This document shows, piece by piece, positions 6,768-14,919 of a stretch of DNA of 33,576 nucleotides (its first letter is position 1; every line of letters starts with the position of its first letter). A program made the position numbers and the translations under genes. Under the pieces are notes generated by a model. That model worked only from the letters and a program-made list of their open reading frames with translations. It did no database searches and was not told the DNA's origin. The stretch comes from DATARH01 sp035309005 (GTDB taxonomy: Bacteria > Pseudomonadota > Alphaproteobacteria > ATCC43930 > CGMCC-115725): assembly GCA_035309005.1 (NCBI GenBank), contig DATGFP010000085.1:1-33576 (forward strand), written 5' to 3'.

Positions 6768-8494
6768 GCAAATCCAGCGCCGGCCCATCGCAGCGCCGGC
6801 ACACTCTTCGCTGTGCGGTCTACACCCGCAAATCATCCGAGGAGGGGCTGGAGCAGGAGTTCAACTCGCTGCATGCCCAGCGCGAAGCCTGCGAGGCGTT
6901 CATCACGAGCCAGCGGCATGAAGGCTGGGCCTGTCTGCCGCAGGCCTATGATGACGGCGGCATCTCGGGCGGCACGATGGAGCGGCCGGCCTTGCTGCAG
7001 CTGCTGGGTGACATTCGGGCCGGCAAGGTCGATGTCGTCGTCACCTACAAGATCGACCGGCTGACACGCTCGCTTGCCGACTTCGCCAAGATCACCGAGA
7101 TCTTCGATGCCAAGGGCGTGTCGTTCGTCTCGGTGACGCAGCAGTTCAACACGACGACCTCAATGGGGCGGTTGACGCTCAACGTGCTGTTGTCCTTTGC
7201 CCAGTTCGAGCGCGAGGTCACTAGCGAGCGCATCCGCGACAAGATCGCCGCCTCGAAGCGGAAGGGCATGTGGATGGGCGGCATGCCGCCGCTTGGTTAC
7301 GAGGTCCGCGACCACAAGCTCGTTGTCGTTCCCCGCGAGGCCGAGACGGTGCGGCACATATTCCGCCGGTATGTTGCGCTCGGATCGGTGCGTCTGTTGA
7401 AGGAGGAGCTGGCAGCCCACGGCGTCGTCAGCAAGCAACGCCCGATCAGCTCCGGGCGGAGTTGGGGCGGCAAGCCGCTCGCGCGGGGCGCCCTCTACCT
7501 GATGCTGCAGAACCGGATCTATCGCGGCGACATCGTCCACAAGGACCAGGCTTATCCCGGCGAGCACAAGCCGATCATCGACCCGGATCTTTGGGACACG
7601 GTCCAGGCCCGGCTTTCCGCCAACGCGGTCGAACGCCATTCCGGTGCCCGGGCCAAGAACCCAAGTCTGCTCGCCGGTTTGGTGTTCGACGGCGACGGCA
7701 ACCGGATGACCCCAACCCATGCTGTCAAGAAGGGTACGCGCTACCGATACTACGTCTCCCATCCGCTGATCACGCAAGTCCGTGCCGGGGTACCGGGTGG
7801 ACTGCGTGTTCCAGCCCCGGAGATCGAGCAACTGGTCGCCGATCGGATACGCCAATTTCTCTCCGAGCCCGACAGCATCATCGAGACCACCGAGCCGCAG
7901 TGGCTGGAGCGCGGCCATCGCCAGCTGATCGATCGTGCCACCGAGATGGCGAACAGCTGGGCAATGTTGCCGCCGATGCAGACCCGTGCTCTCCTGAGGA
8001 CGCTGATCCAGCGGATCGATCTGCACCCGGATCGCGTCGATATGCACATCTACCCAAGTCGCCTCGCAGCCGTTCTGGGCACAGCCACCCCTGTGGTCGC
8101 CACCGATCACCCTGCAGATCAGCCGACCCTGACCCTCTCCATCGCGGCGCAGCTGCGTCGCACCGGGAAGGCGATGACCCTGCGGATTGAGCGGAACGAC
8201 GCCTCGCCGGCGAAACCGAACCCGAGCCTGATCAAACTGATCGTCAGGGCGCATTTGTTCAAAAGGAGACTGCTGCAGAGCGGCGGCGGCAAATTTGCCG
8301 ACCTCGCCAGGAACGAGAAGCTGAACCGATCGTACTATTCCCGGGTCGTCCGCCTCAGCTATCTCGCCCCCGACATCACCCGGGCGATCCTGGAGGGTCG
8401 CCAGCCACCGGGCCTGACGGCGGCAAAACTGATCAACGATGCCAGTCTGCCGTTGGGCTGGCCCGAGCAAAGAGCCGCGCTCGGGTTCACCTGA
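6764..8494 (+). CDS. Large serine recombinase (resolvase/invertase family)
   Basis: A 576-residue site-specific recombinase. The N-terminal resolvase domain (about 15-170) has the nucleophile region VYTRKSSEEGLEQEFNSL, with S24 the likely catalytic serine, then VVVTYKIDRLTRSLADFAKI and LLSFAQFEREVTSERIRDKI. A Recombinase domain follows at about 190-300 (PPLGYEVRDHKLVV..EAETVRHIFRRY). The zinc-ribbon cysteines of many large serine integrases are absent, as in the related alphaproteobacterial subgroup (LLAGLVFDGDGNRMTPTHAV). The ATGA overlap couples it to DUF2924. It is intact and probably mobilised the element that carries it. Its attachment sites are not visible. Confidence 0.93.
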   Translation: MSKSSAGPSQRRHTLRCAVYTRKSSEEGLEQEFNSLHAQREACEAFITSQRHEGWACLPQAYDDGGISGGTMERPALLQLLGDIRAGKVDVVVTYKIDRLTRSLADFAKITEIFDAKGVSFVSVTQQFNTTTSMGRLTLNVLLSFAQFEREVTSERIRDKIAASKRKGMWMGGMPPLGYEVRDHKLVVVPREAETVRHIFRRYVALGSVRLLKEELAAHGVVSKQRPISSGRSWGGKPLARGALYLMLQNRIYRGDIVHKDQAYPGEHKPIIDPDLWDTVQARLSANAVERHSGARAKNPSLLAGLVFDGDGNRMTPTHAVKKGTRYRYYVSHPLITQVRAGVPGGLRVPAPEIEQLVADRIRQFLSEPDSIIETTEPQWLERGHRQLIDRATEMANSWAMLPPMQTRALLRTLIQRIDLHPDRVDMHIYPSRLAAVLGTATPVVATDHPADQPTLTLSIAAQLRRTGKAMTLRIERNDASPAKPNPSLIKLIVRAHLFKRRLLQSGGGKFADLARNEKLNRSYYSRVVRLSYLAPDITRAILEGRQPPGLTAAKLINDASLPLGWPEQRAALGFT

Positions 8495-8744
8495 CGCCAA
8501 GCGATCCGGCCGCGGGCCGCACTCCCGATCGTCCGCCGGCCGCCCCGGCCCCACGCCCCATCGCGCGTCGGTGACTACAGCAAGGGCGTACAGAGATATC
8601 CCGGCGGTTTGGCGCGCTTGCGCCCTCCGCAAGGCTCTCTCCTTACCCCTCGCCGGAGCCGGCGCGCCACAAAGCCCGGGGAACCGCGCCCCTTTCCCGG
8701 CCGAGCGGCCTCATCAAAAAATACTGATATTTCAATATGTTAGT
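8495..8744. other. Non-coding gap between the recombinase and tRNA-Gln
   Basis: About 250 bp without a credible gene. The first 215 bases are GC-rich. The last 35 (from about 8711) are AT-rich, with six A at 8715-8720 (a T-run downstream of the tRNA on its strand) and a short dyad ATATT/AATAT whose 2-base loop is too small for a normal hairpin. The abrupt composition change at the tRNA 3' end fits an island junction. Confidence 0.4.
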
Positions 8745-8819
8745 TGGCTGGGGCGGGAGGATTCGAACCTCCGTATGGCGGAATCAAAATCCGCTGCCTT
8801 GCCACTTGGCTACGCCCCA
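8745..8819 (-). tRNA. tRNA-Gln (anticodon UUG)
   Basis: On the minus strand the 75-base gene begins TGGGGCG (8819-8813) and ends CGCCCCA-G-CCA (8755-8745). The acceptor stem pairs fully and CCA is encoded. The anticodon stem GCGGA/TCCGC encloses the loop TTTTGAT, giving anticodon TTG (reads CAA, Gln). The T-arm GGAGG-TTCGAAT-CCTCC is perfect. The 3' end faces the mobile region, the orientation seen when islands integrate into tRNA 3' ends. Confidence 0.97.
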
Positions 8820-8881
8820 CCAAGCCTATTCTGTCAGGGAACGCACCGACAGTCGCTATTCGGGTAACCTACCTTGAGGGC

Positions 8882-10309
8882 TCACGCAGCGCCAACCCCC
8901 AGATCGGCGGGGGAGGGGGGCTCCGGACGTTGCGCGTTGCCCGGCTCTTTCAGCCGCTTGCGCTGGTACATCAGGCGGTCGGCGCGGTCGACGATCTCGG
9001 CAAACTTCTCGCTGCCGGCCGGCTCGCCGGTGGCTTCCCCGACGCTGTAGCTGACCCGGTAGGGTTTGCCCCTGCTGTTTGCCGCGCCGGTCGCCCCTGC
9101 CAGGCGCTGCAATGCGGCCAGGGAGTGGCCCAGCCCGTTAGAGGTGACGACGGCGAATTCGTCGCCCCCGACGCGCGCCACGACATCGCTGGCGCGAAAG
9201 CTGGTGCGCAGCAGCGTGGCGAAATCGACGATCAGCTGCGAGCCGACATCGTGCCCCAGCGTATCGTTGACGCGCTTCAGCCCGTCGAGGTCGAAATACA
9301 GCACCGTGACCGGCGCGCCGGCGCGCCGCGCCTGGCGCAGCGCATATTCGCCGATGAGCGAGAAGCCGCGGCGGTTGTGAATCCCGGTCAGTTCGTCGTC
9401 GAGCGACATATCGCGCAGGTCGCGTTCGAGGTTGTTGATCTTGCGCCCGATCGCCAGCACGAAAAGAAACAGCAGGGCGGATATCGATACCGCCGACAAG
9501 AGCCCGGGATATGGCGCTGGCAACCAATTGTTTATCGTCATGTAGGAGGCGCCGAGGATGATCAGAAACGGCACCAATAGGACGAACGCGACCGACTTTC
9601 GGCAGATCTGGCTGCCGATGCCGATGCCGATCAGCACCGAGAAAAAGCCCAGTTCGGTGCGCCGAACGACCAGCGCAAACCCCATCAGGACCATGCAGAC
9701 CAGGGTGTGCGGCGAGGTGCGCGTGTCGAAGGATTGCCCGAAGAGATGCTCGGCGCCAAAGAAATAGGCAGCGATGATCACCAGCACCATCGCCAACAGC
9801 AGCAGCGTCAGCGCGTCGGAGATCTGCTGCCACTGTTTCCGCGGCCGCCCTTCGAGCAGCAGGATCCCTCCGCTCAAGACCAGAAACCTGGCCGTCTGAA
9901 CCGAGATCCGGCCGGGCAGCGTCGCCCCGCTATTCGCCGCCAGCACGGTCTCGAGCCACAGCGAGCGGCCGCTCAGATGACCGAACAACGCCGTTCCCGC
10001 CAACAGCACCACGGTGGCGGCACAGACGCGGCCGAGGATGATGCGCCGCTCGGTCGGTTTCTGCTGGAGCATCAGCGTCAGGCTCAGGGCGCTAAAGAGG
10101 AAAGCGAGCGCCGTGTTGGCCTTCATCAGCGACCAGCCGGCGGCGAGCGCGGAACCGAAAGCGGGGACCAGCCAGCCGCAAAGCACCACGATCGCGATCA
10201 GCCCGACAATCGCCAGCGCAACATGCTGGGCGATGAAGAGCCGGGCCAGGAGCTGCAGATCGGGCTGGCTCGATGGCGCGATCGCCGCAGGTTGGGCCGC
10301 GCGCGTCAT
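8882..10309 (-). CDS. Membrane-bound diguanylate cyclase (GGDEF)
   Basis: From ATG 10309 the protein has 475 residues. Residues 25-290 contain about seven or eight hydrophobic segments (for example LAIVGLIAIVVLCGWL, ISALLFLFVLAIG), a membrane sensor region of no family I can name. A GGDEF domain follows at about 300-460: DELTGIHNRRGF, YFDLDGLKRVNDTLGHDVG, then GGDEF at 381-385. An RxxD inhibitory site (R372-D375) lies exactly five residues before GGDEF. All signs are of an active, product-inhibited cyclase making c-di-GMP from GTP. The start is set by the ATGA overlap (10306-10309) with the stop of the TIR-REC-EAL gene, so enzyme and antagonist are co-translated. It ends the four-gene operon. 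Confidence 0.93.
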   Translation of the reverse strand: MTRAAQPAAIAPSSQPDLQLLARLFIAQHVALAIVGLIAIVVLCGWLVPAFGSALAAGWSLMKANTALAFLFSALSLTLMLQQKPTERRIILGRVCAATVVLLAGTALFGHLSGRSLWLETVLAANSGATLPGRISVQTARFLVLSGGILLLEGRPRKQWQQISDALTLLLLAMVLVIIAAYFFGAEHLFGQSFDTRTSPHTLVCMVLMGFALVVRRTELGFFSVLIGIGIGSQICRKSVAFVLLVPFLIILGASYMTINNWLPAPYPGLLSAVSISALLFLFVLAIGRKINNLERDLRDMSLDDELTGIHNRRGFSLIGEYALRQARRAGAPVTVLYFDLDGLKRVNDTLGHDVGSQLIVDFATLLRTSFRASDVVARVGGDEFAVVTSNGLGHSLAALQRLAGATGAANSRGKPYRVSYSVGEATGEPAGSEKFAEIVDRADRLMYQRKRLKEPGNAQRPEPPSPADLGVGAA

Positions 10310-11988
10310 CGCCTCGCAGCCCGGGCGGCCGCGGCGCGGCCATTCTCGTCGAGCAGCGCGGCGACCCGGTCGGCCGTGACCGGCCGGCTGAAATGGTAGC
10401 CCTGGCCGCCGTCGCACCCGATGGCGCAAAGCCTATTCCACAATTCCTCGCTCTCGACCCCTTCGGCGATGCTGCGCATACCGAGATTGCGCGCGAGGTC
10501 GACGATGATCGCCGCGATCACCCGGGAGCTGTTGTCGTGCAGCATCGAGGTGACAAACGAGCGGTCGATCTTGATTTCGCAAAACGGCATCCGCTGCAAC
10601 TGAACGAGCGACGAATAGGCCGTGCCGAAATCGTCCATCGACAGCCGGAATCCCTTGACGCGCAACCGGGTCAATACCTCCAGGCTGCGCAGCGGGTCGC
10701 GCATCGCGCTCGTTTCGCTGACTTCGAGAATGATCCGCTCGAGATCGACCGCCAGCGTGCCGCAGCGCCGGGCGAGGCGGTCCGGCAGGTCCGGGCTGTC
10801 GATGTCGCGCGCCGAAATGTTGAGCGCGACGTCGAGCCTCCAGCCGGCGCCGTGCCACGCGGCCGCCTGCCTGACCGCGGCATCGAACACCCAGTCGGTC
10901 AATCGTTCGATCAGCCCGCTTTCCTCGGCCAGCGGGATGAATTGATCGGGAACCAGCCGCCCGCGCACCGGGTGGTTCCACCGAACCAGCGCCTCGACCC
11001 CGGTGATCCGGCGGCTCTGGCAATCGAGCTTGGGCTGGTATTCGAGAAATAGCTGGCCGGCCGCTATCGCCTCGGCAAGCTCGGCCTGTGATGGCGCGGG
11101 CGGCGCCATGGCGCGGCGCAGCAGCGCCCCGACCCCGTCAAGCTCGAACGGCTTTTGCAGGTGACCGACCATCTGCAGCCCGTGCTCGCGCCCGATCCGC
11201 ATCGCGGCGTCGAGGGTGCGGCTGTCGGCGCCGCTGGCGATGATCACCTGCGCGGTGCAGTTGCGCCGCCCGAGCTCAACCAAAACCTCGATCCCGTCGC
11301 ACCCCGGCATCTGCAGATCGAGGATGATTACGGCCGGGCGCCACGACGCCAGCATTTCCCTGAAGCCGGCGGCGTCGGCGGCGGCCCGCGCAGCAAAGCC
11401 GGCAGCTTGCGCGATCATCGTCAGCGTCTGGCGAATGGCCGCGTCGTCGTCGACGATCAGCACGCGGTCGGCCGCTGCCTCGTTCATCGAATTTTGCCGA
11501 ACTGGCGCGGCCGGTTGCGGGGCAGCCGTGGGCGGCGTTGCGATTTCCGCGGCGGGCCGCGGCGGCGGCGGCGTTCGTCCGCGCAACGGGGTCGGTACAA
11601 AAGCCTTCAGTTGCGATAGCACCCGTTCGCAGCCGGCCTCCCAATTCTGGAACATGTCGACCCATTGATGCGTCGCCAGCTCGTAGGCCAACGCGTCGCC
11701 CGGTTCGGCGTCTTCCATCCGCAGCGGGATGACCTTGAGGTTATAGCGGCTGGCAAGCGACAATTCCTTGGGCATTTCAGAAGAGGAATTGGAATTGTCG
11801 GTAAAAACCGCGATCATTATTTTGGCGTTGCGGATGGTATGGGTGATCGACTCCTGATAATTCGCGCCGACATGAACATCGCGGAACGCGGCCCAACAGC
11901 GAAATCGCTGCGCCTCGATAAACGCGATGATCTTCTCGGCATGGAAGCGGTCTTGTGATGCGTAGCTGATGAAGATGCTGGCCTTCAT
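10306..11988 (-). CDS. TIR - receiver (REC) - EAL fusion protein, putative c-di-GMP phosphodiesterase
   Basis: The 560-residue protein has three domains in one open frame. Residues 1-130 form a bacterial TIR domain (ASIFISYASQDRFHAEKI, CWAAFRDVHVGANYQESI, NSSSEMPKELSLAS); E75 is the best candidate for the catalytic glutamate of TIR NAD-cleaving enzymes. A proline/alanine-rich linker runs from 131 to 172. A REC domain (about 174-292) has the acidic pocket VDDD, phospho-acceptor D224 and K279. An EAL domain (about 300-545) keeps the catalytic set: E332 in EAL, N390, E422 in EVSET, D452-D453, K473, E509 and Q529; DDFGTG reads DDFGTA. It should hydrolyse c-di-GMP. GGAG lies 7 bases before ATG. 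The gene follows a kinase and a response regulator and overlaps the diguanylate cyclase. What the TIR domain does here is unknown. Confidence 0.93.
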   Translation of the reverse strand: MKASIFISYASQDRFHAEKIIAFIEAQRFRCWAAFRDVHVGANYQESITHTIRNAKIMIAVFTDNSNSSSEMPKELSLASRYNLKVIPLRMEDAEPGDALAYELATHQWVDMFQNWEAGCERVLSQLKAFVPTPLRGRTPPPPRPAAEIATPPTAAPQPAAPVRQNSMNEAAADRVLIVDDDAAIRQTLTMIAQAAGFAARAAADAAGFREMLASWRPAVIILDLQMPGCDGIEVLVELGRRNCTAQVIIASGADSRTLDAAMRIGREHGLQMVGHLQKPFELDGVGALLRRAMAPPAPSQAELAEAIAAGQLFLEYQPKLDCQSRRITGVEALVRWNHPVRGRLVPDQFIPLAEESGLIERLTDWVFDAAVRQAAAWHGAGWRLDVALNISARDIDSPDLPDRLARRCGTLAVDLERIILEVSETSAMRDPLRSLEVLTRLRVKGFRLSMDDFGTAYSSLVQLQRMPFCEIKIDRSFVTSMLHDNSSRVIAAIIVDLARNLGMRSIAEGVESEELWNRLCAIGCDGGQGYHFSRPVTADRVAALLDENGRAAAARAARR

Positions 11989-12012
11989 CGAAATCTCCAG
12001 TGGACGCCTGAA

Positions 12013-12375
12013 TTATCCGATCGCGCGATTGACCTCGTCGAGCAATTGACTGTTGGAAAAGGGCTTCCGCAATTCGCCATCGGCGTCGAGCCGGGCGGCG
12101 ACGGCGCCAGCATCGCCGCCCTGGCGGCCGCCGCCGGACATCGCCAGGATGCGCACGCCGCGCCATTGCCGGCGGATCGCCCGGATCGTCTCGATGCCAC
12201 CCATTTCGGGCATCACCAGATCGGTGATGACCAGATCGAAATTGCCGTTGTCGAGCCGCTCCAGTCCCTCCCGGCCGTTGACCGCGAGAAGGACGACATG
12301 CCCGTTGGCGCCCAGCACCGCCGCGATGCTGGCGCGCACCAGGCGTTCGTCGTCGATCACCAGGATGCGGGCCAT
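12013..12375 (-). CDS. Single-domain response regulator (CheY-like receiver)
   Basis: The 120-residue protein is one REC domain and nothing else. Acidic pocket D8-D9 (VIDDERLV), phospho-acceptor D52 (LVITDLVMPEMGG), the S80 switch residue (ILAMSGGG) and K104 (LRKPF) are all present. It starts 3 bases after the stop of the histidine kinase gene, so the two are almost certainly co-translated and cognate. With no output domain it may act by protein contact, or it may share phosphate with the receiver of the downstream TIR-REC-EAL protein in a relay. Confidence 0.93.
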   Translation of the reverse strand: MARILVIDDERLVRASIAAVLGANGHVVLLAVNGREGLERLDNGNFDLVITDLVMPEMGGIETIRAIRRQWRGVRILAMSGGGRQGGDAGAVAARLDADGELRKPFSNSQLLDEVNRAIG

Positions 12376-12378
12376 GCG

Positions 12379-14283
12379 TCAGCGCTTCCCGGTGGCGTCG
12401 CTCGCCGGCAGATAGATCTCGAATGTCGCGCCGGCGCCGGGGCGGCTGGTCGCGCGCAAATGGCCGCGGTGGGCGCTGACGATCGTGTGAACCATCGCCA
12501 GCCCGAGCCCGGTTCCCTTGCCGGGCGGCTTCGTCGTGTAGAACGGCTCGAAGATGCGCGCCAGCGTCGCCTCGTCCATGCCGCCGCCATTGTCGGCGAC
12601 CCGCAGCCGGTAATAGGCGCCCGGCGCGATCCGCCCGTCGACCGCGTCGAGTGGACGCCGCAGCTCGGCGCGCGCCAGCGAAAGCGCGATGACGCCACCG
12701 CCGTCAATGCCACTGGCGGCGCCATCGCCAATCGCGTCGGCGGCATTGACGCAAAGGTTGAGGATGATCTGCTGCAGCTGGCCGCAATCGCCCTCGATGA
12801 TCGCCGCCTCGGGTTCGAGCCGGCTGCGCAGCTCGATCGTCGCCGGAAACGTCGCGCGCAGCAGATCGATCGAACCGGCGCAAATCCCCACGAGATCGAT
12901 CGGCGCGATCGCGATCTCCTCATGCCGGCTGAACACCAGGATGCGCCGCACCAGATCGCGGATCCGCCCGCCGGCTTCCCGGATCAGCTCGATGCATTCC
13001 CTGTCGCGGCCGCCGGCCGGCAGTGCGCCGACCACCAATTCCGACAGCGACATGATCGGCACCAGACAGTTGTTGATGTCGTGCGCCATGCCGCCGGCCA
13101 GGGTGCCGATCGCCTCCATCTTCTGCGCCTGGCGCAGTTGGGCCTCGGCGATTTTGCGGTCGCTGACGTCGCGGACGATCGCCAGCACGGTATCCTGGCC
13201 GCTGATCGCGGCGACGCGGATCGCGACCTCGGCCCAAAAGAGTCGGCCGCCCTTCGCCTTGCAATGCCATTCGAAGCGCTGCGGGCGATCGGTTTCTCGC
13301 GCCCTCTCGACCCATCCGAGGGCGCCCGATTGCGTGTAGGGCGCGAGGTTCGACGAAATCATCTGGAAGTCGCCGCCGACCAGCTCGGCGCCGCTATAGC
13401 CGAACATCGCGCCACCGGCGGCATTGACCTCGATGAAAACCCCGGCCGGCGACACGATAAAAATCCCCTCGCTGACCGCCGCGACGATCGAGCGGAACCG
13501 GTCTTCGCTGTGGGCAAGCGCCCGCTGCGCCCGCTCGCGCTCGTTTATCTGTGTTGTCAGCAACAGGGCGTGCTCTTCCAGTTCGACGGTCTTGCGCGCG
13601 TCCTCGTCGTGCACAAAGGCGTTCTGGTAGGCGAATCCGGCCTGCCAGCCGAGGGTCGCGGCCAGCCGCTCGTCCTCGTCGGTGAAGCACCCGCCGGTGG
13701 ATTTCTCGGCAAGATAGAGCCAGCCCGGCGTGCCGTCCGCGCCGTGGATCGGGATCCCGAGAAAGCTGTCGATGTAAGGATGCTGCGCCGGCAGGTCGAC
13801 GCGCCGCATGTCGCCGGCAATCGCCCGCCGACGCTCGGCGCAGCGATGCCGCATCATCCATTGGAACAAGCTGCCCTGGCGCGCGCCCTGCCGCAGCACC
13901 TCGGCGGTGTCCGCGGGCAATCCGCAGGTGTGCAGATGCGCGATCTCGCCGCCGCCGCCGCGCTCGATCATGCCGCAGGCGGCGTATCGGGCGCCGATGA
14001 TGTGCTGCGCGCCGCGGCAGAAGGTCTCGACCAAGAGCGCCGGCTCGCGTTCGCGCATCAGCTCGACGCCGAGCTCGATCGTCGCGTTGAGCCGCAGGAC
14101 GGTGGCGCCGAGATCCTCGACCGTGGCAAGAAATTCCCGCGTCAGCCGATTTTGCTCGGCGGCGACGATCGGCGGGGCGGGCGCACCCGCCCTTGGCGGC
14201 AGTGTGGCGCCGCGAACCCCGGTCACCGCGCCCGACGCGGAGAAATATCCATGCTGCGCGCTCCGCGGCGGTGAGGGCGTCAT
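12379..14283 (-). CDS. GAF-PAS sensor histidine kinase
   Basis: The 634-residue soluble kinase starts at ATG 14283. AGGAGG is only 2 bases upstream and TAG lies three codons before, so no longer start is possible. A GAF-like domain spans about 65-225 and a PAS domain about 260-380 (EDRFRSIVAAVSEGIFIVSP, TVLAIVRDVSDRK). HisKA has the phospho-histidine H401 in GGMAHDINNCLVPI. The ATPase domain has the N box (NLCVNAADAIGD), G1 (VADNGGGMD), F box (FEPFYTTK) and G2 (GTGLGLAMV). No transmembrane segments are evident, so it senses a cytoplasmic signal. It heads the operon with the response regulator, TIR-REC-EAL and GGDEF genes. Confidence 0.93.
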   Translation of the reverse strand: MTPSPPRSAQHGYFSASGAVTGVRGATLPPRAGAPAPPIVAAEQNRLTREFLATVEDLGATVLRLNATIELGVELMREREPALLVETFCRGAQHIIGARYAACGMIERGGGGEIAHLHTCGLPADTAEVLRQGARQGSLFQWMMRHRCAERRRAIAGDMRRVDLPAQHPYIDSFLGIPIHGADGTPGWLYLAEKSTGGCFTDEDERLAATLGWQAGFAYQNAFVHDEDARKTVELEEHALLLTTQINERERAQRALAHSEDRFRSIVAAVSEGIFIVSPAGVFIEVNAAGGAMFGYSGAELVGGDFQMISSNLAPYTQSGALGWVERARETDRPQRFEWHCKAKGGRLFWAEVAIRVAAISGQDTVLAIVRDVSDRKIAEAQLRQAQKMEAIGTLAGGMAHDINNCLVPIMSLSELVVGALPAGGRDRECIELIREAGGRIRDLVRRILVFSRHEEIAIAPIDLVGICAGSIDLLRATFPATIELRSRLEPEAAIIEGDCGQLQQIILNLCVNAADAIGDGAASGIDGGGVIALSLARAELRRPLDAVDGRIAPGAYYRLRVADNGGGMDEATLARIFEPFYTTKPPGKGTGLGLAMVHTIVSAHRGHLRATSRPGAGATFEIYLPASDATGKR

Positions 14284-14329
14284 GCCCTCCTAAAGGAAGT
14301 TATGGCGATACATATATGTTGATGAGAGA

Positions 14330-14358
14330 ATTATACGACTTTTAATAACAATTTTATC
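14330..14358 (-). promoter_or_regulatory. Candidate promoter of the kinase/TIR-REC-EAL/GGDEF operon
   Basis: On the minus strand TATAAT (14335-14330) is a perfect -10, with GATAAA (14358-14353) as a weak -35 at 17 bases. It lies in the strikingly AT-rich stretch 14290-14360 upstream of the kinase start. No other good promoter is seen before the four-gene run. Confidence 0.4.
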
Positions 14359-14502
14359 GATCCCAGCGCTGACCCAGCCGCGCATGAAGAGCGTTGCCAG
14401 GGCGGCCGAAAATTCCGACAATGACGGCTTGCGGGCCGCGGTCGCAGGTGTTGCTGACAAATTGCGATCGGCCGGCCGGTGGTGACACAAGGGGCTGTTC
14501 CG

Positions 14503-14901
14503 ATGTGGGAGAACCTGACGCCCGCCGACATCGAGCAGGCGAAAGACGAGTTGCGGCAGCGCCGCGACGAGGTCTTGCGCCGACAGGCCGAAGAGACGCG
14601 CGGCCTCGACGCCGAACAGGCCGACATTGAGGCGCTCGACCGGATGCTTGGCGCGTTCGCCGGGAAATTCGGGACGGCGCCAGCCCGGCCGCCCGAACCC
14701 GCCGACACCAGCGACGAAGAGGCGGTCGCGGTCGAAGCGCAAGCGGTGGAGGAGCCGGCGGTGCCCACCCCAGCTCCCGCCCTCGGGTCATCCCCCGCCG
14801 CGGCGCCCAGAAGCGCCGGCAGCGACCGGGCCGCCGCCAAGAAGGGCATTCTCCAGAGCAATTTCGACACCTTCGCCCGCGCCCTGTCGAAGTCGATCTA
14901 A
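14503..14901 (+). CDS. Small charged hypothetical protein
   Basis: A 132-residue soluble protein not assigned to a family. Residues 6-58 are strongly helical and charged (TPADIEQAKDELRQRRDEVL, LDAEQADIEALDRMLGAF) and could form a coiled coil. The middle (65-110) is rich in proline, alanine and glutamate and probably disordered. The tail is short and basic (AAAKKGILQSNFDTFARALS). ATG 14503 is preferred for its AGGGG about nine bases upstream; GTG at 14479 or 14482 would add up to 8 residues. It is transcribed divergently from the kinase operon and converges on ispE. Function unknown. Confidence 0.6.
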   Translation: MWENLTPADIEQAKDELRQRRDEVLRRQAEETRGLDAEQADIEALDRMLGAFAGKFGTAPARPPEPADTSDEEAVAVEAQAVEEPAVPTPAPALGSSPAAAPRSAGSDRAAAKKGILQSNFDTFARALSKSI

Positions 14902-14919
14902 GCGGCCTCCCGGGGCGCG

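Noticed and set aside
7160..8632. 490-codon open frame antisense to the serine recombinase
   Set aside because: It overlaps a complete recombinase and its product has no recognisable domain.
8711..8744. Rho-independent terminator after tRNA-Gln
   Set aside because: There is a T-run on the tRNA strand, but the only dyad (ATATT/AATAT) has a 2-base loop and is all A-T, too weak for a terminator hairpin.
1..8744. A second copy of the tRNA-Gln 3' end as island attL
   Set aside because: Reading the region by eye gave no matching repeat of the tRNA 3' sequence. It may lie left of the window.
10306..11988. Thoeris or CBASS effector
   Set aside because: The TIR protein has no ThsA/ThsB partner, cyclic oligonucleotide synthase or SIR2/SLOG neighbour. 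It is built into a c-di-GMP two-component operon instead.
12046..14274. 742-codon open frame antisense to the histidine kinase
   Set aside because: The minus strand encodes a complete kinase and receiver with all boxes; the plus-strand product is compositionally biased and has no motif.
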